From assembly GCF_000001735.4 (NCBI RefSeq), contig NC_003074.8, positions 22,265,261-22,329,260 of the forward strand: 64,000 bases of DNA, read 5' to 3'. Within the stretch, counting starts at the first letter, position 1; every line of letters begins with the position of its first letter. The notes below the pieces were generated by a model. That model worked only from the letters and a program-made list of their open reading frames with translations. It ran no database searches and was not told the DNA's origin. Below are positions 58,041 through 64,000 of this stretch, one piece after another. The translations under genes and the position numbers were made by a program. The DNA comes from Arabidopsis thaliana. Its lineage: Eukaryota > Streptophyta > Magnoliopsida > Brassicales > Brassicaceae.

Positions 58041-60929
58041 CCTTATTGTTATCATCATAACTTTACTTCTCCCTCTGACCATTGGGGTCCTACGTATCTC
58101 AAAAATAATGCAGCTTCGCTTTAATATTAGTACTCTTAAAGCATAATTTGTAGTACTGTATATCAAACCATATAATTGTACTTCCCATTTTAACATGGAA
58201 TTATATCCTTAAAACAAATCTCACCCACTCTCCAAATTCACCATCACTTGTTAACTTGTTGGTTAGAAAAGGTTCTTTAAGTTAGCTTTATGGTGAATAT
58301 GTTTCATCATTGGCATTCGATTATGACAACTATTTTTTTTTTTTTGAGAAAAGATCAGCTAAATTATGTTTTTCTTAGTAGTTTTAAACCATTCTATAAC
58401 CTTTATTGGGTAAAATTATATAACCTAGTTACAAACCAAACTTTCTTAAAGAATGAAATGAATTATTATTCTTCAATGGGTTATTGTTAAAATGTGATTA
58501 TGAGGATGTTGGAATAATAGGTAAGCGTGAAAGAATAGATACGCGCGAATGGGCGAGTGTGAGGTGGGGGGAGAATAAGGCGGTGGGCTCAAAATGGGTA
58601 TGGAATCAGGAGGGGGCAGAGATACGGTGTCGTATAGATAGGTTACAGAGAACCTAAAAGCCCTAAACACTGCATGGATTTTGAGTTGTCTGCGAATCCA
58701 ACATGCATTCCCATTCCATGCCTCCCTCCTTCATTTATTGTTCCTTTTTCCCAATGTGATACCAAAAGATAATTAACTTTCTCATTAATTTCATCTGTCA
58801 GTCAAACATAAATAAAAACGCACGACAAGTGGTGTTGGCTGATTTTTATGACTAATAAGAGAGTAATTAAATTACTATTTAATTAATGATGACTCCATAT
58901 ATGTTATTGATATTGCCATCATTACTTCTGCCTTCAGTCTCTTCAAAACTTTCAGCAGTTACACAGACAAGACAGGTCAGCTCTATTTATTTAATTTCCT
59001 GCTCGTGTTTAATTTATATGTTTGATTTTACATTTACACAGGAAACAATCTAAACATAACCCTTCTTCTCATTTATTTTCTCCATTAATAACACTGTTAC
59101 TTAGATTTTTAGAAAACACCAAAAAAAAAAGCATTTGTGAAAATAGAAAGACAAAATATATTTGATCAAGTTTTCCTTTTATTATTAACACACTTATTCA
59201 ACGCAAAAAAAAAAAAAACATAGCCAAAGTTTATTTGTTTTACCTCTTTGTTATACGAGAGACTTTCAAGCTCTGAAGTCTATGGAAATTCAAGTTTTGT
59301 TTGTATTTTATGGAATGTAAAAATTGTAGTAGATTTTTTGTTGACAATTTGTATTGTTATACAAAATAAAATAAATTATTTTTATCGACCGAATAGATAT
59401 ATTGTGGTATCGGACTATCGGGCTTAAATTGTGTTTACAATGAGCCAATAAACCAAAAAAGACAAATGCTAAAAGAACCTAGTGAAGTAATCATAAACAA
59501 AAGCACGGATAAAAGTAAGTCAGGTCATAAACCTAGCTAATAGTTTATGATGTGTTTAAATTCGCAGATTGATCTGAAATTGAACGGTGCAGATGGACCA
59601 GATCTCGAGAAATCGTTGTTATTTAAGCATGTGACTTCCATTACGTAATAAACTAATAACCTCTCTTAGTTTTATACTAGAAGAGACGAGAAAAGGACCT
59701 GTCACTAGTGTCCTGCTTTGTATAATTATAATTTTGAAAACAAAGAAAAAGTATAATTTCTTTAATGTTTTTCATTTTTTTTCTTTTGTTGCTCAAACAT
59801 TTCTTTAGCTCATCTTACCATTTTATATATCAAGTAGAAAGTGATAGAGAAATTTCAAAATACTATCATATTAGGTTACCTTTTTTTGATAGAAGTACAA
59901 AACTTCAACACTTTTTTTTTTTGTTGAAAGAAATTCAAAGTTTTCATATTTGTTGAGTTTTTTTTTTACTTTTTTTCTTTCTTTCATATTTGTTGAATTT
60001 GGCTACTTATAGTTCGTAGCGATGAGGCAGTGTGACACCGGCCGTGGCACGCTAGTACGTTATATGACATGAAAAAAACGATGAGGATCAACTAGGGCTT
60101 TTTGGTTTTGGCAAGGTAACCTGATCAAAGATAAAACTAATTACACATATTTTACTGAATTTAAAGCTTTGTTTTGCGGAGATAGGATTCCTCTTAAATA
60201 TTAATGTAGACATACGTCAGATGTTTATCTAGTATACCGTTCGTATACGTAGATTTTATTTTCACGCGAGAAAGAGCCGTGTTGTCCTCGACAAATATAA
60301 AAAGCTGGATTCATTTATTTATTAATACGTACATACTAGTCGAGAGATCATGTTTTATACAAATATATTAAACAAGCATGGGTTTTTACAGATATTTTCA
60401 GACATCACATACGTGATAGCACCGCCTATTAATGAATCGCGATACGATTTAATATATTTGTTTACAATGACACACACAAGAATTACAATATTAAAATTTT
60501 GGACTGTTACTTGAAAGAAGCATCCGGAGTATACACAGTAGCATTGAACCATATGATGATAAAAAGAGTACTTTTTGTATAGATCAGTCCATCTTGATCC
60601 CTGTAAATCGCTTAACCATTTACCAACATAAAGAAATGAATAGATCGATGGATTTCGTATATTTGTAAAATTACATTATGACTGTAATGTAAAAATGGTT
60701 CTTTTATATGTTATAGTCTTATAGAATGAATGTAATTGTGGATCTACATCGATGACTTTTTTTTTTCAATATGAGTTTGTGTGGTTTTTAATAAACAAAT
60801 GAATCAAATAAAGAAATCTGGGATAAAAAAGCGAGTGAGCATGACAGGCAAAGATCTAAGAACAAGAAGAGGTGGAGTGGGGAAGCCATGGGAGGGGAAA
60901 AGAAGAAATAGAGGTCATCACACTACGTT

Positions 60930-60973
60930 CACGTGCATGAGCATGTGAGATTTTGTTGACGTGGCAACACGTG
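60930..60973. promoter_or_regulatory. Two G-boxes with ACGTGG motif
   Basis: CACGTG at 60930-60935 and 60968-60973, with TTGACGTGG between them. A dense bZIP/bHLH-type site group, about 3.8 kb upstream of HAT3. Confidence 0.55.
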
Positions 60974-62089
60974 GTTCCCAGTGACCACACTCGTGCGGTG
61001 TAACATTGTTCCTCCACGACCAGACATCCCACTTATCAACAATCATTTGAACACACTTCTCACGCGCTCTATCGTCAGCGTGTACACCACCACGCCTTAT
61101 TATAGTAAAATTGTAGTATTGTTTAAAGTTTTTGATGTGGTACAAAAAAGGATAGATATGTACCATGTCCAAATAATATAAAGATCTGCTCATGTGACTT
61201 TATAATGCATAATTAATTATAGTAGTACTAGCTAGTCGATATTCAACGGGTGTAATGAACTTAATCATAGATGAAAAATGTGGATTTCAAATGATAATAT
61301 ATAGTTTTGTCATTTGTGCTAAACATTATATGTTGGATAAGTCCATAATCAATGTTTTATTCGTTCATCATTATTTTGTAAATTTTGTATGCCAGCTGCA
61401 TATTATTTTAACTAATTTAGTGTAGACTTTCTAAGCTCCTAAGTCCTAAACCATTGAAGAATGTAATTTACATCCTTATAATATATGTGACCTGATTTGT
61501 TATAACTTTATAAGTGGGATATAGTTAAACCAACGCCTTAGTCTCTTTCAAATATAACATGTTACTTCTGTGACTTATGTCTATAGATTTCTTTTCAACC
61601 ATACCATATATCACATTTTTTGACATTTTAAAAAGGTAATGTGATCAACCTCGGTTTTTAGATTTGATAAGAGGGACTTTACAGAGGTAGGTGCCAAATA
61701 AAGTTAAGTCATATCATCATCATGATATTGGTAAGAAACGAATAGGATACGGGGATCCAATGTCAACCGACCAACAAACCTATCATGTTTACCCAATAAT
61801 GAGGTCGTTTGATTAATATAAAATGCAACGTTTTAAAATAATTAGCTTATCATTTTATCACTTACGTACCATAGATAGTAGAGTATTAAACTAATCAAAA
61901 ATTATGTCATGATGTTAATCTATGGCCCCACGTGCGTTCCCAACCATGTGCTAAAGCACTTTCATTTATACTTTCTGCTTTCGTCTTCGTACACTCGATC
62001 GAATTAAAGTTACACCACCCATCACCATTTTCCATGAACAAAACGATCACAAACATAATTTAATTTTGGCATGGTCTTTATCACAGTGA

Positions 62090-62157
62090 TTCATTTTGTA
62101 TTGAGACCCGACATTTGTAATTGTTTCTGTCTACCGTCGATCTCAATATAAAATGAA
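62090..62157. repeat. Imperfect inverted repeat (hairpin candidate)
   Basis: TTCATTTTGTATTGAGACC (62090-62108) matches the reverse complement of 62139-62157 at 17 of 19 positions, with a 30-nt spacer. It could be a MITE remnant or a small hairpin RNA. Confidence 0.7.
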
Positions 62158-62689
62158 CCATCAGGACAATACATCATCTATATAAACTTAGAAAAATCTA
62201 ACAGTTTGGTTCGACATACATAAACTAATAAATGCAATTTTATAGTTCTAATTTGTCTGCCTATTATGATATCATGAAGTGAATATAATCTTGAAACATC
62301 ATCATGAAACTTACGCATGACTTAAAGATTGTCGTCTTTTAGGAAAATCTTCCGCTTATTGATTATGGATCGATAGAAAATCTTAGCTTTTGAGACTTTT
62401 GTACAAAAAGAGAAGAAAAAAAAAGAAAAGAAAAAGAAGATCTTGTAACAAACTTTCAGAATCAATGTGTGGCTGCTTTTGTCTCCAACTATACCTTTTT
62501 CTTTTAATGATTACTATTGCTACATAGATAACACACACCTTAAAATCGTGAAAATGTTTGAAGCAATATTTCATTTTGTGCTAAGAGATCATCAAAATTT
62601 TTATTGTAGATAAGTGACTAATTTATGGTAAAGACTTGAATCACTAAAATAAACAGTTAAATTGCAAAGGGACAGGAGCGAGTGAAAGC

Positions 62690-63068
62690 CACGTGAGCAA
62701 GGTGTGTAAAAGAGCATGGGTTTAAGCGAAAAAAATCTTGTAGTATAAATGTCAGAGCAATCACGTGGATATGCACATGACATAACGTCCACGTGTCACA
62801 GAAACAAGAAAAAGGAAAAGGACACGTGGGCCTACCTTTTCGCGCGTGGCTCGTTGTCCCTCCCTCACCGGACACCCAATTTCTTTCCCAATCATTTGAT
62901 GCGATTGCGATTCTGCTTTTCTTTAGCTACTTAGGGAATGACGTTTATACCCTTGGGCATCCATCATCCACTCATGAGCTTATCAAAGCCTCAATCATTC
63001 AATATGATAGCTTTTGCCTTTGTGTGTGTTTACATATTTACAGCTATACTCAGCGTGACTCGCACGTG
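62690..63068. promoter_or_regulatory. G-box/ABRE cluster
   Basis: CACGTG occurs at 62690-62695, 62762-62767, 62790-62795, 62823-62828 and 63063-63068. Contexts such as CCACGTGTCAC and GACACGTGGGCC match ABRE-type G-boxes. No gene start is recognised close by; SHOT1 begins about 770 bp further right. Confidence 0.6.
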
Positions 63069-63832
63069 ACCTCGTCTCTACCCTTTAATAGAAGAAATTT
63101 CCCTCTTTGGGTTTGAGTAAACCAGATATGTAAACAAAAGGAAAGAAAGCTGGTTACACTCGTGGCCACTAGGATTTCATCAAATCAAATCTTGTTCGAT
63201 TTAAGACACTAATGTCGAGGACTTTTCTTTGGGCCTGTATCAGCCCACTAAAATAAAATTGTACTGAAAATCCCTTAAAACCATTTTTTCTTTTTCCAGT
63301 TCAGGTTATATATAAAATAAAAAATGAACACATCAACTATCTTAAAATAAGATGTTGTATAACGCATCTAAAGATTGTGCGTCTAGAGATATTTTAGTCA
63401 ATTTTCACTGCTGATCATAAGGGGGATTTAAAATTCGTCTGGCTAAACATGAAAATTCACTAACCAACTTCATATACCCATTAACGGTCAACACCAGAAT
63501 AAACACTCCATCAATAAGCAGAACCAAAAGAATGTAGATGATGATTGCATTGAGTTTTTGGTACCAAACCATAACCAGGTTTCGAATTCCGCATACAAAT
63601 TGGCAACATTTATGCAAAAGCAATCTACTCTCTACTCCACCAATCTCGGTTAACCGGTACATTTCTCCACGGTTATTCCTGGTCCGGTTCATTTCTTATT
63701 TTATTTGATTCGAACCATAAATGGCAAAACAGCAATTTCATGGAAGTTCCGAGGCCATTTTGCTAACGGTATAGACGGCACGGGAAGAGAAAGACCACCG
63801 GTGGAGAAAACCCTAATCCCCCAAATTCGACC

Positions 63833-64000
63833 ATGTTCATGGTTCGATTGAAATTCGCATCGATCTCTCATAATTTCAGTACGGTGGCGGCGAAACATAG
63901 AAGAGTGCCGTCGAAATACAAGTCTCTAGCCATCGGAAAAGCCCAGCAAGCCATTACAGACTATCTCCACACCACCAGGTCTCTCTCCTACACTCACGCT
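63833..64000 (+). CDS. SHOT1: mTERF-family protein SHOT1, N-terminal part (runs off window)
   Basis: Mitochondrial transcription termination factor family; in Arabidopsis SHOT1/mTERF18 is mitochondrial and its loss gives heat tolerance. Only 56 codons are inside the window, open to the right edge. The visible part MFMVRLKFASISHNFSTVAA followed by KHRRVPSKYKSLAIGKAQQA is a basic, Ser-containing presequence typical of mitochondrial import, and then the start of the mature protein (ITDYLHTTRSLSYTHA). The mTERF repeats themselves are outside. The identity rests on recall of the N-terminus and on position next to HAT3. A second in-frame ATG is at codon 3. A telo-box (AAACCCTAA, 63808-63816) sits just upstream of the start. 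Confidence 0.85.
   Translation, partial: MFMVRLKFASISHNFSTVAAKHRRVPSKYKSLAIGKAQQAITDYLHTTRSLSYTHA

Larger units (their letters stand above)
57111..63832. other. 6.7-kb gene-free interval between HAT3 and SHOT1
   Basis: The longest interval in the window without a supported gene. The first 0.8 kb is HAT3 proximal promoter (TATA-like TTTATATATG near 57278-57288, palindromes, W-boxes). Further out are AT-rich DNA, ATC repeats (57996-58040), two groups of G-boxes (60930-60973 and 62690-63068), an imperfect inverted repeat (62090-62157), and the SHOT1 promoter with a telo-box (AAACCCTAA, 63808-63816). ORFs here are short and unrecognisable. Confidence 0.6.

Noticed and set aside
62749..63116. Short ORFs just downstream of the G-box cluster
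   Set aside because: 61 and 107 codons, overlapping in different frames, no recognisable protein and no splice pattern.

Overview
This is plant nuclear DNA. Genes have many short introns with GT-AG borders, AT-rich introns and spacers, and products such as HD-Zip, uclacyanin, ARABIDILLO and AHA-type H+-ATPase. The gene order matches what I remember of Arabidopsis thaliana chromosome 3, lower arm, about At3g60240 to At3g60400. No search was run, so the species assignment rests on recognising the proteins and their order. A very close Brassicaceae relative is not excluded.

Layout, left to right: the 3' part of eIF4G (+); ribosomal protein L37a (+); casein kinase 2 beta subunit CKB3 (-); an ELMO/CED-12 domain gene (+); a tandem pair of GPI-type uclacyanin genes (-,-; the second is UCC3); a 2-oxoglutarate/Fe(II) dioxygenase (+); an RWD-RING protein (+); a plant protein of unknown function (+); the DUF630/DUF632 nitrate regulator NRG2 (-); plasma-membrane H+-ATPase AHA7 (+); a palmitoyl-protein thioesterase (+); ARABIDILLO-2 (-); the UTP11-like protein EDA14 (-); chloroplast immunophilin FKBP20-2 (-); a DUF761 protein (-); HD-Zip II factor HAT3 (-); a 6.7-kb gene-free interval; and the first 56 codons of the mTERF protein SHOT1 (+). 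I rebuilt the coding exons by hand. Every complete gene closes in frame, with protein lengths of 92, 276, 266, 187, 222, 357, 366, 687, 796, 961, 338, 928, 228, 242, 743 and 315 residues in that order.

These are independent housekeeping and regulatory genes, not an operon or gene cluster. The exception is the uclacyanin pair, a local duplication that includes the proximal promoters. The block (CKB, ELMO, uclacyanin, dioxygenase, ARABIDILLO, HD-Zip II) appears to be one arm of the old chromosome 2/3 segmental duplication, the other arm carrying CKB4, UCC2, ARABIDILLO-1 and ATHB4.

I found no rRNA or tRNA gene, no intact transposon, no CRISPR array and no obviously new biological system. The observations most worth checking are in the long HAT3-SHOT1 interval (a dense G-box cluster and a hairpin), a short poly(A) insertion with flanking repeats in a uclacyanin promoter, two GC-AG introns, the enlarged extracellular loop of AHA7, and one conserved-looking gene with no recognisable domain.
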